From Fibrobacter succinogenes (GTDB taxonomy: Bacteria; Fibrobacterota; Fibrobacteria; Fibrobacterales; Fibrobacteraceae): 64,000 bases of DNA. The notes under the pieces were generated by a model, which was not told the origin of the DNA, did no database searches, and worked only from the letters and a program-made list of their open reading frames with translations. Position 1 is the first letter of the stretch. The number at the start of each line of letters is the position of its first letter. Position numbers and translations under genes: made by a program. Positions 51,395 through 58,701 of this stretch are shown piece after piece. The stretch lies in contig NZ_CACZDK010000018.1 of assembly GCF_902779965.1 (NCBI RefSeq), forward strand, positions 1 through 64,000, written 5' to 3'.

Positions 51395-52225
51395 ATGAGT
51401 GAAGAAGTAAATGTGAAAAAATTACAATCAATAGAGCTAGAAGCTTTATTAAGCATTGATGCGGTATGCAGCAAACTTGGGATTAAATATTTCTTGGTCG
51501 GAGGTACTCTACTTGGTGCCGTTAGACACAAAGGATTTATTCCATGGGATGACGACATTGACATAGGAATGCTGAGAAAAGATTATGAGATCTTTATTGA
51601 TAAAGCACAAAAATTCCTGCCCCAAAATCTTTTTGTGCAAAATTATAAAACTGACTCTGAAGTTCCTTTTAATTATACGAAAATAAGGGATTCTAGAACA
51701 ACTTTTATCGAAACCTGTGTGAAAAATGTTAAGATGAATCATGGAGTGTTCATAGATGTATTTCCGATAGATTATTATCCAGAAAATAGAATTTGGGGAA
51801 CTTTAAAAAACCTTCTTTTTGTTTTTATTGCGCAAAGGTTTTACAGCATCTATTTTTTTGAAAAAAAATTGCACCATACATTTTTGAGAAAAATTGCAAA
51901 TTTTTTCTTGTCTGTCATCTTCAAAAAAACAAAACAAGCTGTTGTTGCAAGGGAATTTATTATTAAATCAGGAAAAAAATCAAAATTGATGAGAAACTAT
52001 AATGGTGCTTGGGGCCGTAGAGAAATCGTTCCTGCAGAATGTTTTGATGATTTTGTGAGACTTGAATTTGAAGGGTATCAATTGATGGCCCCGGCAGCAT
52101 ACGATCTTTATTTAAGACATATTTATGGAAATTATATGACTTTACCGCCTGTTGAAAAAAGAATTTCGCATCATTATACAGACAAAATTGATTTAGAAAA
52201 TCCCTATACAAATTATCAGAAATAA
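51395..52225 (+). CDS. LicD family phosphotransferase
   Basis: A 276-residue protein that should attach a phospho-alcohol or phospho-sugar from a CDP-linked donor to the glycan. The LicD core GGTLLGAVRHKGFIPWDDDIDIGM is present with its metal-binding DDDID. The start is not certain: the frame opens with TTG at 51323, overlapping the upstream gene; the first in-frame ATG is 51395 and keeps the whole domain, so I use it. An out-of-frame ATG at 51344 encodes only a dozen codons. AT-rich codons. The IspD-like gene at 53313 may supply its CDP donor. Confidence 0.85.
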   Translation: MSEEVNVKKLQSIELEALLSIDAVCSKLGIKYFLVGGTLLGAVRHKGFIPWDDDIDIGMLRKDYEIFIDKAQKFLPQNLFVQNYKTDSEVPFNYTKIRDSRTTFIETCVKNVKMNHGVFIDVFPIDYYPENRIWGTLKNLLFVFIAQRFYSIYFFEKKLHHTFLRKIANFFLSVIFKKTKQAVVAREFIIKSGKKSKLMRNYNGAWGRREIVPAECFDDFVRLEFEGYQLMAPAAYDLYLRHIYGNYMTLPPVEKRISHHYTDKIDLENPYTNYQK

Positions 52226-52237
52226 AGGTGCTTTGTG

Positions 52238-53302
52238 ATGTCGCTATACTCAAATAAACATTATCTTGAAGATGTTCATTCTGTTGTGGTGTTGAATCTT
52301 CCTTGGATTAAGCTACAAAATAAATCCATTCTGATTTCAGGTGCAACAGGAATGATTGGGAGTTTTCTCGTTGATGTTCTGATGGAGAAAAATATTTCTG
52401 AAAATCTCAACTGCACTGTATACGCTCTTGGTCGAAATGAAGGCAAATTAAAATTACGCTTTTCAAAATATGCTGATGACGCTAGGCTAGTCTTTGTTCA
52501 ATACAATATACAAGAACCTCTTGCTTGTTCTTATTTAGGCAATGTTGATTATGTTCTTCATCTAGCCTCCAATACACATCCATTGCTGTATTCAACGGAT
52601 CCTATTGGCACGATTTTAACAAATATGATGGGTGTGAAGAACATGCTTGATTTTTCAGTTAAGCATCATGCAACTCGTTTTGCGTTTGCATCCTCCAATG
52701 AAATGTATGGCGAAAATCGTGGCGATGTTGATTTGTTTACCGAAGATTATTGCGGATACATCAACTGCAATACGCTTCGTGCCGGATATCCAGAATCCAA
52801 AAGATGCGGAGAGGCTCTTTGTCAAGCGTACAAGGCGCAAAAAGGGCTTGATATTGTCATACCTCGATTGACGCGAACTTTCGGCCCAACAATGTCTATG
52901 TCCGATACGAAGGCTGCTAGCCAATTCATAAAAAAAGGTGTCGCGGGAGAAGATATAGTTCTGAAATCTAAGGGAACTCAATTTTTCAGCTATACATATG
53001 TCGCTGATGCTGTAAGTGGCTTATTAACAGTTCTGTTGTGCGGAGAAAATGGCGAAGCATATAATATTGCAGACGAAAGCGGTGATATAATGCTTAAAGA
53101 TTTCGCCGCAATTACAGCTGATGTTTGTGGGAAAAAAGTTGTATTTGACATTCCCGATGAAGTTGAATCTGCAGGCTACAGCAAGGCTACAAAGGCTAGG
53201 TTAGACGGTAGCAAACTTAGGGCTTTGGGATGGAAACCCATGTATGGTATCAGAACCGGAATTGAGAGGACTATCAACATTTTAAAATCAATAGAGTGTT
53301 AA
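52238..53302 (+). CDS. NAD-dependent epimerase/dehydratase (SDR)
   Basis: A 354-residue extended SDR. Rossmann motif SGATGMIGSFLVDVLM, then DYVLHLASNTHP, the FASSNEMYGE strand, and the catalytic YPESK (YxxxK) are in place; VADAVSGLLTVL is the C-terminal substrate region. It resembles UDP-glucuronate decarboxylase and dTDP-glucose dehydratase-like enzymes in build. The ATG at 52238 is preferred over a GTG one codon earlier. It is followed after 10 bases by the cytidylyltransferase gene, so the two probably serve one pathway. Confidence 0.85.
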   Translation: MSLYSNKHYLEDVHSVVVLNLPWIKLQNKSILISGATGMIGSFLVDVLMEKNISENLNCTVYALGRNEGKLKLRFSKYADDARLVFVQYNIQEPLACSYLGNVDYVLHLASNTHPLLYSTDPIGTILTNMMGVKNMLDFSVKHHATRFAFASSNEMYGENRGDVDLFTEDYCGYINCNTLRAGYPESKRCGEALCQAYKAQKGLDIVIPRLTRTFGPTMSMSDTKAASQFIKKGVAGEDIVLKSKGTQFFSYTYVADAVSGLLTVLLCGENGEAYNIADESGDIMLKDFAAITADVCGKKVVFDIPDEVESAGYSKATKARLDGSKLRALGWKPMYGIRTGIERTINILKSIEC

Positions 53303-53312
53303 GGAAAAAATT

Positions 53313-54026
53313 ATGAAAAACTATGTGGTATTATTGGCCGGTGGCGTTGGCAAAAGAATGGGAGGAGACATTCCCAAGCAATTTATGGAAGTTGATGGAA
53401 AACCAATCATTGTTTATTCCATTGAAAACTTCCAGAAAAATCCACAGATTGAAAAAATTGTGGTTGTATGCGTTAAGGATTGGATTGATCATCTACGCGA
53501 GTTGATTGCAAAATACGCACTTACTAAGGTTGAATGGATTGTCGAAGGTGGCAATACTGGTCACGATTCCATAAGAAACGGCGTTTTTTTCTTGAAAGAC
53601 AAAATTGATGCTGATGATTTTATAATTGTTCATGACGCTGTAAGGCCGATTCTTCCTCAAAAAGCGATTGACGAAGTTCTTCGTGTAGCTCACGAAAACG
53701 GCAATGCGTCTTCGTCGATAGCATGCCATCCGCCAATCGTTTATACGGAAGACGGAAAATCTGGCATTACAGATGTTGATAGGGAGCACGTTATGCTTAC
53801 CGCCTCGCCTCAGGTGTACAAGTATTCCTTGGCTTTAAAATGCTATGAAAAAGCCGAAAAAGAAAACAAGCATGATTTCACATTTACAAGCTCACTGCTT
53901 ATTCACTATGGTGAACGCGTGTATTTTGCCAAAGGGACGACTAGTAACATCAAGGTTACTAAAAAAGAAGATTTGGCCTTATTCGGAGCTTTGTTAAAAG
54001 TACCCGAAGAACTGCTGTTTAGCTGA
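53313..54026 (+). CDS. IspD/TarI-like cytidylyltransferase
   Basis: A 237-residue GT-A-fold nucleotidyltransferase. It has LLAGGVGKRMGGDIPKQF (CTP-binding), KPIIVYSIENFQ, DFIIVHDAVRPILP, and a modified RxQTPQ region (TASPQVYKY). IspD and ribitol-phosphate cytidylyltransferase TarI share this fold. Its place between an SDR and a TPP enzyme, with LicD upstream, argues for a CDP-activated polyol or sugar for LicD rather than the isoprenoid pathway. Which alcohol is activated is unknown. Confidence 0.85.
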   Translation: MKNYVVLLAGGVGKRMGGDIPKQFMEVDGKPIIVYSIENFQKNPQIEKIVVVCVKDWIDHLRELIAKYALTKVEWIVEGGNTGHDSIRNGVFFLKDKIDADDFIIVHDAVRPILPQKAIDEVLRVAHENGNASSSIACHPPIVYTEDGKSGITDVDREHVMLTASPQVYKYSLALKCYEKAEKENKHDFTFTSSLLIHYGERVYFAKGTTSNIKVTKKEDLALFGALLKVPEELLFS

Positions 54027-54046
54027 TTTTAAGATAGGAGAAAAAA

Positions 54047-54583
54047 ATGAACTGCTCTGAATATTTGGTGGATTTTCTGATTGAACATGGTGTAACCGAT
54101 GTATTTGGTTACGCTGGTGGCTATATTGTGCCCTTCATGGATGCACTTTATAAGCGCAAAGACGAAATAACTACGCATGTCTGCTATCATGAACAAGGGT
54201 GTGCCCTAGCTGCTGATGGTTTTGCAAGAACTACAGGAAAATTGGGTGTATATTTTACGACATCTGGCCCGGGCGCAGTCAATGGGCTTGGTGGACTTGC
54301 TGATGCATGGTTCGACGGATTCCCGATTATGGGTATTTGTGGAAATGTTCCGACAAATGAAATGAAGGGCTTTTCGGGTATTCGTCAAAATGGATTCCAG
54401 GAAATGGAACTTGTTTCCATGACAAGGAGCATCACTAAATATTCTGTTACAGCTAACACGAGTGAAGGATTTGTCGATATTGTAAGTAGAGCATATAACA
54501 TGGCTTTGCTAGGGCGTAAGGGAGGCGTTATTATCGATTTTCCGTTAGATATTCAACAAGCTCTCATTTCAAAGGAGGACTAG
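54047..54583 (+). CDS. TPP enzyme, N-terminal (PYR) part of a split acetolactate-synthase-like protein
   Basis: A 178-residue product corresponding to the TPP_enzyme_N domain: VTDVFGYAGGYIVPFMDALY, the catalytic glutamate in CYHEQGCALAADGFAR, and TSGPGAVNGLGGLADAW. It ends with an amber codon (TAG, 54581-54583) that is followed in the same frame by TCT and an ATG opening the rest of the enzyme. The last codons (AAG GAG GAC) make an SD for that ATG. So this is either a nonsense-mutated gene or a working two-polypeptide enzyme. SD GGAG precedes its own ATG. Confidence 0.88.
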   Translation: MNCSEYLVDFLIEHGVTDVFGYAGGYIVPFMDALYKRKDEITTHVCYHEQGCALAADGFARTTGKLGVYFTTSGPGAVNGLGGLADAWFDGFPIMGICGNVPTNEMKGFSGIRQNGFQEMELVSMTRSITKYSVTANTSEGFVDIVSRAYNMALLGRKGGVIIDFPLDIQQALISKED

Positions 54584-54586
54584 TCT

Positions 54587-55699
54587 ATGATTTTTGAATC
54601 GAAATATAAAAAGCCCATTTTATTGGTCGGTAATGGCGTTCGTACAGCTGGGGCTGTAGACTTGGTCCATGAATTTGCTCAGAAGACAAATATTCCCTTA
54701 CTTACAACGATGAATGGCGTTGATTTGGCTCAGGATGATTTGCGTATCGGCTTTATTGGTACACACGGGAATCGTGTGGCAAACATGATTCTTAACGAAT
54801 GCGACTTGATCGTTTCTGTCGGAGCGCGTCTTGGAATTCGTCAGGTAGGACGAGTTACTAAGAACTTTGCTCCCAAGGCAGACCTAGTTCGTTGTGATAT
54901 TGACGAATATGAACTCAGTCGAAACATAAAGGCAAATGAGAAAAAATATCATACAGATGCATGCGATTTCATGCGTATGCTGATGAATGAATCCGTTCCG
55001 GATTACTCCGAATGGAAAAAGCAATGCTTAGAGGCAAAGCAGTTTTTGTCGGCATACGATAAACAGCTTGGTAACATGGCCGTCGAAAAGATTGCATCAT
55101 TGTTACCTGAAAATCCAAATGTTTCTATAGATGTCGGCATGCATCAATGTTGGTGCGCTCAGTCTCTTGTTTTAAAAGGACATGAAGGGCGAATTCATAT
55201 CAGTGGTGGGTACGGAACAATGGGATGTGGCTTACCATTTGCTATTGGTTCTTGCATAGCCTCAAAAAAGAAGCCAGTCTATTGCATTGCTGGCGATGGT
55301 GGTTTTCAGATGAACATTCAAGAACTAGAAACTGTTCATAGAGAAAATCTGCCTATCAAGATATTTATTCTCAACAACAAGGTCTTGGGCAAAATTAGCG
55401 AAACTCAGCATTTTAATCATGATGATAGATTTGCCGCAACGGCAGTAAGTGGCGGATATACTGTTCCCGAATTTACGAAAGTTGCTAAAGCCTACGGAAT
55501 CCGTGCGGCAAAATTGGAATCTTATGAGGCGTTGGATGAATATGCCAGATGGATTGCAGATAATGAACCATGTTTGTTCGATATTTCACTTCCAGAAGCA
55601 AGCTTCTTGACTCCCAAAATCAAGTTTGAAACAGGTGTGATTAACCCGAAATTAGATGAATCAATAGTTATGCAGGTAAAGGCTATTTTGGGAAGGTAG
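54587..55699 (+). CDS. TPP enzyme, central and C-terminal (PP) part of a split acetolactate-synthase-like protein
   Basis: A 370-residue product with the TPP_enzyme_M domain (KKPILLVGNGVRTAGAVDL, LIVSVGARLGIRQVG) and the C-terminal diphosphate-binding domain (GGYGTMGCGLPFAIG, then GDGGFQMNIQELETVHREN with NN at the end of the TPP-binding motif). Together with the preceding 178 residues it equals a normal 550-residue synthase. In this locus it may condense a ketoacid-derived two-carbon unit with a sugar or make a precursor for the CDP-linked substituent; that is inference. Last gene of the capsule operon on this strand. Confidence 0.88.
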   Translation: MIFESKYKKPILLVGNGVRTAGAVDLVHEFAQKTNIPLLTTMNGVDLAQDDLRIGFIGTHGNRVANMILNECDLIVSVGARLGIRQVGRVTKNFAPKADLVRCDIDEYELSRNIKANEKKYHTDACDFMRMLMNESVPDYSEWKKQCLEAKQFLSAYDKQLGNMAVEKIASLLPENPNVSIDVGMHQCWCAQSLVLKGHEGRIHISGGYGTMGCGLPFAIGSCIASKKKPVYCIAGDGGFQMNIQELETVHRENLPIKIFILNNKVLGKISETQHFNHDDRFAATAVSGGYTVPEFTKVAKAYGIRAAKLESYEALDEYARWIADNEPCLFDISLPEASFLTPKIKFETGVINPKLDESIVMQVKAILGR

Positions 55700-55712
55700 T
55701 TTTTTGATTATA

Positions 55713-55738
55713 CCGGATTGGCGGAGTCGCCAATCTGG
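55713..55738 (+). terminator. hairpin after the last capsule gene
   Basis: Stem GATTGGCG/CGCCAATC with a GAGT loop, extended by CCG/TGG to 11 bp. It lies 14 bases after the TPP enzyme stop. No T run follows, so it is only a possible terminator. Confidence 0.45.
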
Positions 55739-55747
55739 AAATTACAA

Positions 55748-56135
55748 ATGGAGGTCATAAGTCCCAATACAGCAAAATCCTCCGCCTGAAGCATCTCGGG
55801 TTCAGCGAGAGGAACAAGTAGTGTCAAGAGCCTTTCGCAGAAATAGTTTGTTTATGTACCTCGAGTCCGGTGCTAGAGAGCCACCCTTCCGGAAAATGCG
55901 GAGCCACCGTTCCGGTCGAACAGAGCCATCCCACAAACGGTCAAGAAAAACTCTATAATGGGATAGCCCGTCGCAATGTCGCGACGGGTTTTCCAATGGA
56001 GGTCACATGACCAAATACCGCGAAATCCTCCGGCTGAAGCATCTCGGCTTCAGCGAGAGGAACATCGCAAGGACGGCGGGCGTATCCCGCAACACGGTGA
56101 AACGTGTCGTGGCAGAGCATTCTGCTGGTTTGTAA
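55748..56135 (+). mobile_element. IS21-family remnants (left ends and istA 5' fragments)
   Basis: The frame 56007-56135 encodes about 42 residues of IstA, the IS21 transposase: TKYREILRLKHLGFSERNIA then a helix-turn-helix SRNTVKRVV, ending at a stop after SAGL. Upstream, three direct repeats of GAGCCACC-TTCCGG type at 55877-55892, 55900-55915 and 55922-55934 (spaced 22-23 bases) resemble the multiple terminal repeats of IS21 ends, and a CCCGTCGC/GCGACGGG hairpin lies at 55967-55988. A second, more damaged copy of the istA start is at 55748-55817. No istB is present, so it cannot move by itself. Confidence 0.75.
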
Positions 56136-56154
56136 AATGTAATTTTCAAAAATG

Positions 56155-56574
56155 TTTCCGAAAATTGGGAAAGTGCTTCAACAAAAGTTTAAGAGGTTTC
56201 CGAAAATTGGGAAAGTGCTTCTACAAAAGTTTGAGAGCTTTCCCAAAAGTGGGAAAGTGCTTCTACAAAAGTTTAAGAGGTTTCCCCAAAACGGGAAAGT
56301 GCTTCAACAAAAGTTTGAGAGCTTTCCCAAAAGTGGGAAAGTGCTTCTACAAAAGTTTAAGGGGTTTCCCAAAAGTGGGAAAGTACTTCTACAAAAGTTT
56401 GAGAGCTTTCCCAAAAGTGGGAAAGTGCTTCTACAAAAGTTTGAGAGCTTTCCCAAAAGTGGGAAAGTGCTCCTACAAAAGTTTGAGGGGTTTCCGAAAA
56501 TTGGGAAAGTACTCCTACAAAAGTTTAAGAGGTTTCCCCAAAATGGGAAAGTGCTTCTACAAAAGTTTAAGAGT
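56155..56574. repeat. array 1: ten tandem 42-bp palindrome-bearing units
   Basis: Ten units of exactly 42 bases. Each begins with an inverted core (TTTCCC-6 nt-GGGAAA, or variants with 5-bp arms) followed by a conserved 24-base stretch of the type GTGCTTCTACAAAAGTTTGA. Units differ at a handful of positions (CTTCAACA/CTTCTACA/CTCCTACA, AAGAGG/GAGAGC). Left border GCTGGTTTGTAAAAT then AATTTTCAAAAATG; right border ATTCCCTTCA. Spacers are not unique, so it is not a CRISPR. The unit length, divisible by three, leaves open frames on both strands, but they encode only FPKVGKCFYKSLRG-like repeats. Confidence 0.92.
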
Positions 56575-56585
56575 ATTCCCTTCAG

Positions 56586-56709
56586 GTAACGTATATTTTC
56601 TTTCGCAAATTTTTTTAAGGGCAAAAATAGGATGTCTCAAAAGGGCATCCTATGGATAGCAATGTAATCAAAAAAACTGATTACACGGCGATATCTTCGT
56701 CTGTCAATT
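56586..56709. repeat. 124-bp duplication, copy 1 (with PDDEXK_2 3' end)
   Basis: Identical to 58242-58365 but for one base. It includes two hairpins, TAGGATG/CATCCTA and TGTAATC/GATTACA, and the last 10 codons of the minus-strand PDDEXK_2 gene. The second hairpin contains that gene's stop codon. Confidence 0.92.
56663..56685 (-). terminator. hairpin at the 3' end of a PDDEXK_2 gene
   Basis: Stem TGTAATC/GATTACA with a 9-base A-rich loop. On the minus strand it contains the stop codon and would end transcription of the PDDEXK_2 gene. The same hairpin sits beyond the gene copy at 63603, where a further 16 codons come first. Confidence 0.5.
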
Positions 56710-57430
56710 TAGGGTTTGCTAGCATGGCATCGACCATTTCGAGCTTGGCCTCAGTCTTTCCTTCTTCCTTGCTTTCATGAAGGTCAAATTCGTAAGTCAT
56801 ATACTTGTTCCTTATGAGAGTGTCGGCTTTGTAATAAGATACCTGGTCATCGATGGTTTCTGTTTCACGGGAGTCTGCATTCCTTGTCGCAAAATACTTC
56901 ATGTAAGCTTTTACAACCGGATTCTCGAACTCTTCGTATTTATTAAATATATAAAAATTCTTAAAGGTACGGTCGCCCAAGGTGATGTTGGAGTCCTCTC
57001 TAGCCCTATTTTCGAAGTGGTAAACTGGGAATCCATGCTTAAAAATGTCCTTGGGGGACAGAAAAATGATGTATTGATCTTTAAGATTGGTGTAAAAGCC
57101 ACCTTTTGAAAGGGCTACTCCATCATCCACGCTTTGGTAGTATCTAGCTCGTTGCGGGAGTTCCTTGGTATCGACCATCTGCATCTCTAAATCAAAGGAA
57201 CGAATCGTTTCTCCGTTCTCGTTCGTTTCTCGTGCGAAAACATCATATCGAACACCCTTGTGTTCCGCATCGTAGCTCAAAACCGCCTCTGGGACAGGCG
57301 TTTCTAAGTGATCGATTTTGATGCCCAGCAGGTGCTCTATGAATGGCTGCGCGATGTGCTTGTTGCTAAAAACGAGCCCGAACATAATCGGGTCGGTGAT
57401 GTCAAGGTCGTCAAAAGATTTTATGTTCAT
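56681..57430 (-). CDS. PD-(D/E)XK (Rpn/PDDEXK_2) family transposase/nuclease, C-terminally cut
   Basis: A 249-residue Rpn-type protein. The family start SFDDLDITDPIMFGLVFSN and the nuclease core are clear: catalytic Asp in GVRYDVFARE and ExQ in FDLEMQMVD, then RARYYQSVDD and TNLKDQYIIFLSP. It ends DEDIAV; the copy at 63603 continues for another 16 residues (ISGIPLDEIQKHRAQR), so a deletion has joined the gene to its terminator hairpin. The residual protein keeps all catalytic residues. Its 5' flank is shared with the copy at 33918. Role: such proteins nick DNA and raise recombination; true transposition is unproven. Confidence 0.88.
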   Translation of the reverse strand: MNIKSFDDLDITDPIMFGLVFSNKHIAQPFIEHLLGIKIDHLETPVPEAVLSYDAEHKGVRYDVFARETNENGETIRSFDLEMQMVDTKELPQRARYYQSVDDGVALSKGGFYTNLKDQYIIFLSPKDIFKHGFPVYHFENRAREDSNITLGDRTFKNFYIFNKYEEFENPVVKAYMKYFATRNADSRETETIDDQVSYYKADTLIRNKYMTYEFDLHESKEEGKTEAKLEMVDAMLANPKLTDEDIAV

Positions 57431-57488
57431 AATTATACCTCTGTAAAGTTTAGAGGTTCTAAATTAAAACGGAAAATTTTCAAAAAGC

Positions 57489-57541
57489 AAAACTTTGCAA
57501 ATTTTGCCAACAAACGCTTGCAAAATCGTTCATTTTGTCAG
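57489..57541 (-). repeat. upstream flank shared with the PDDEXK_2 gene at 33918
   Basis: AAAACTTTGCAAATTTTGCC and what follows match 34733-34788, and the distance to the start codon is the same in both (about 60 bases). It is a promoter or the end of a mobile unit. Confidence 0.65.
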
Positions 57542-57563
57542 CTAAAGCTTTACTCGAAAATAT

Positions 57564-57605
57564 TTTCCGAAAAATGGGAAAGTGCTTCTACAAAAGTTTA
57601 AGAGT
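57564..57605. repeat. single 42-bp unit with the array's right border
   Basis: One 42-base unit (TTTCCGAAAAATGGGAAAGT start) followed by ATTCCCTTCA, exactly the right border of array 1. The usual left border is absent. Confidence 0.85.
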
Positions 57606-57635
57606 ATTCCCTTCATGCCTTGAGTCGAATGCTAC

Positions 57636-57665
57636 TTGACAGAAAAAATCATTAGATAGTATATT
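57636..57665 (+). promoter_or_regulatory. sigma-70-type promoter candidate for the amidase gene
   Basis: TTGACA at 57636-57641 and TATATT at 57660-57665, spaced 18 bases, lie 24 bases before the amidase ATG. It is among the clearest consensus promoters in the window and starts just after a 42-bp repeat unit. Confidence 0.55.
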
Positions 57666-57688
57666 TAGTATGAAGAAGGAGTATGCCA

Positions 57689-58234
57689 ATGTCCACTTTT
57701 ACCAATAGCCCCTTAGTGGCCTATGTTGCATTGTCGCCGAACAAGACGACAATACGTACACACGCCATCGATACAATAACTATTCATTGCACGGCAGGTC
57801 AAATGACGGTAGAACAGCTTGGCGAGTGCTTTGCCAACAAGGCCCGCAAGGCTTCGTCTAATTACGGAATCGGCTTGGATGGTCGTATTGCCATGTTTGT
57901 GCCGGAATCGTCCCGCAGCTGGTGCAGCAGCAATGCCGCGAATGATCATCGGGCTATCACCATCGAGGTGTCAAGCGATGCTAAATCGCCATATGCTGTA
58001 AATGATGCGGCCTATGCGTCCCTCATTTACCTTGTTGCTGATGTCTGCCGTCGAAACGGTATCGCTAAATTGCGCTGGATGCACAACAAGTCTTTGATAG
58101 GGAAGTGTGGCGAAGATGGAAGATTACTGCAAAACCTTACTATGCACAAATGGTTTGCGAACAAAGCCTGTCCGGGAGCTTTTTTAGAAGAGCGCTTGTT
58201 CGATATCGTCGCAAAGGTGAATTGCTTGATTTAA
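57689..58234 (+). CDS. N-acetylmuramoyl-L-alanine amidase-like (Amidase_2/PGRP) protein
   Basis: A 181-residue protein resembling phage-type peptidoglycan amidases (T7-lysozyme/PGRP fold). Candidate zinc ligands are His in TITIHCTAG, the later His in RWMHNKS, and the Cys in NKACPGAFLEERL, which stands where Amidase_2 enzymes have their last ligand. SSNYGIGLDGRIAMFVPE is the central strand pattern. No signal peptide is present, as in phage endolysins. The ATG at 57689 is favoured because AGAAGGA lies 8 bases upstream; another ATG is at 57683. It lies alone between repeat units and PDDEXK_2 genes, so it looks like cargo or a prophage relic. Confidence 0.82.
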   Translation: MSTFTNSPLVAYVALSPNKTTIRTHAIDTITIHCTAGQMTVEQLGECFANKARKASSNYGIGLDGRIAMFVPESSRSWCSSNAANDHRAITIEVSSDAKSPYAVNDAAYASLIYLVADVCRRNGIAKLRWMHNKSLIGKCGEDGRLLQNLTMHKWFANKACPGAFLEERLFDIVAKVNCLI

Positions 58235-58241
58235 TTCACCC

Positions 58242-58365
58242 GTAACGTATATTTTCTTTCGCAAATTTTTTTAAGGGCAAAAATAGGATGTCTCAAAAGG
58301 GCATCCTATGGATAGCAATGTAATCAAAAAAACTGATTACACGGCAATATCTTCGTCTGTCAATT
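58242..58365. repeat. 124-bp duplication, copy 2 (with remnant of a PDDEXK_2 3' end)
   Basis: Matches 56586-56709 with one difference. Here the final bases (GATTACACGGCAATATC and on) are all that is left of a PDDEXK_2 gene; the sequence then departs. Together with array 2 it fills the 467-base gap 58235-58701, which holds no gene. Confidence 0.92.
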
Positions 58366-58447
58366 AAATGTTTGCAAGTAAAGCATATTGAAGTTCTTTC
58401 CTCAACAGAGCATTCTGCTGGTTTGTAAAATATAATTTTCAAAAGTG

Positions 58448-58572
58448 TTTCCCAAAAATGGGAAAGTGCTTCGACAAAAGTTTAAGGGGTTTCCGAAAAT
58501 TGGGAAAGTACTTCGACAAAAGTTTAAGTGGTTTCCCAAAATGGGAAAGGGCTCCTACAAAAGTTTACGAGC
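58448..58572. repeat. array 2: three units of the 42-bp repeat
   Basis: Units at 58448-58489 and 58490-58531 are 42 bases; the third (58532-58572) has lost one base. The left flank CAGAGCATTCTGCTGGTTTG, starting at 58406, is the same as the left flank of array 1, including the istA-derived bases, so the two arrays share ancestry. Right border GTTCCCTT. Confidence 0.9.
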
Positions 58573-58701
58573 GTTCCCTTAAAGAATATTTTACATAAAA
58601 GTTTCCGGACAAATAGACCGCCAAAGTGTGTTAATGTAATGGAGGGCAAACTCTGCAAACTTGCCTTCCTGGATTTAACCGCCGTATTGGCAAGGATCAT
58701 C

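Noticed and set aside
53313-54026. ispD of the isoprenoid pathway
   Set aside because: Its surroundings (SDR, TPP enzyme, LicD, capsule genes) and the altered TASPQ motif fit a glycan-linked cytidylyltransferase better; not fully excluded.
54581-54583. TAG read as pyrrolysine or as a recoded codon
   Set aside because: Nothing else in the window suggests amber recoding, and an SD with an ATG follows at once; re-initiation is simpler.
56155-56574. CRISPR array
   Set aside because: The stretches between palindromic cores are themselves conserved, so there are no spacers, and no cas gene is in the window.
55976-56659. Open frames of 227 and 145 residues across the 42-bp array
   Set aside because: They are open only because the unit length is a multiple of three; peptide is a pure 14-residue repeat with no start signal, and array 2 has a unit of 41 bases that would break the frame.
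58528-58701. N-terminal extension of the full-length PDDEXK_2 protein
   Set aside because: The first codons come from the 42-bp array; the ATG at 58702 has an SD and matches the family start.
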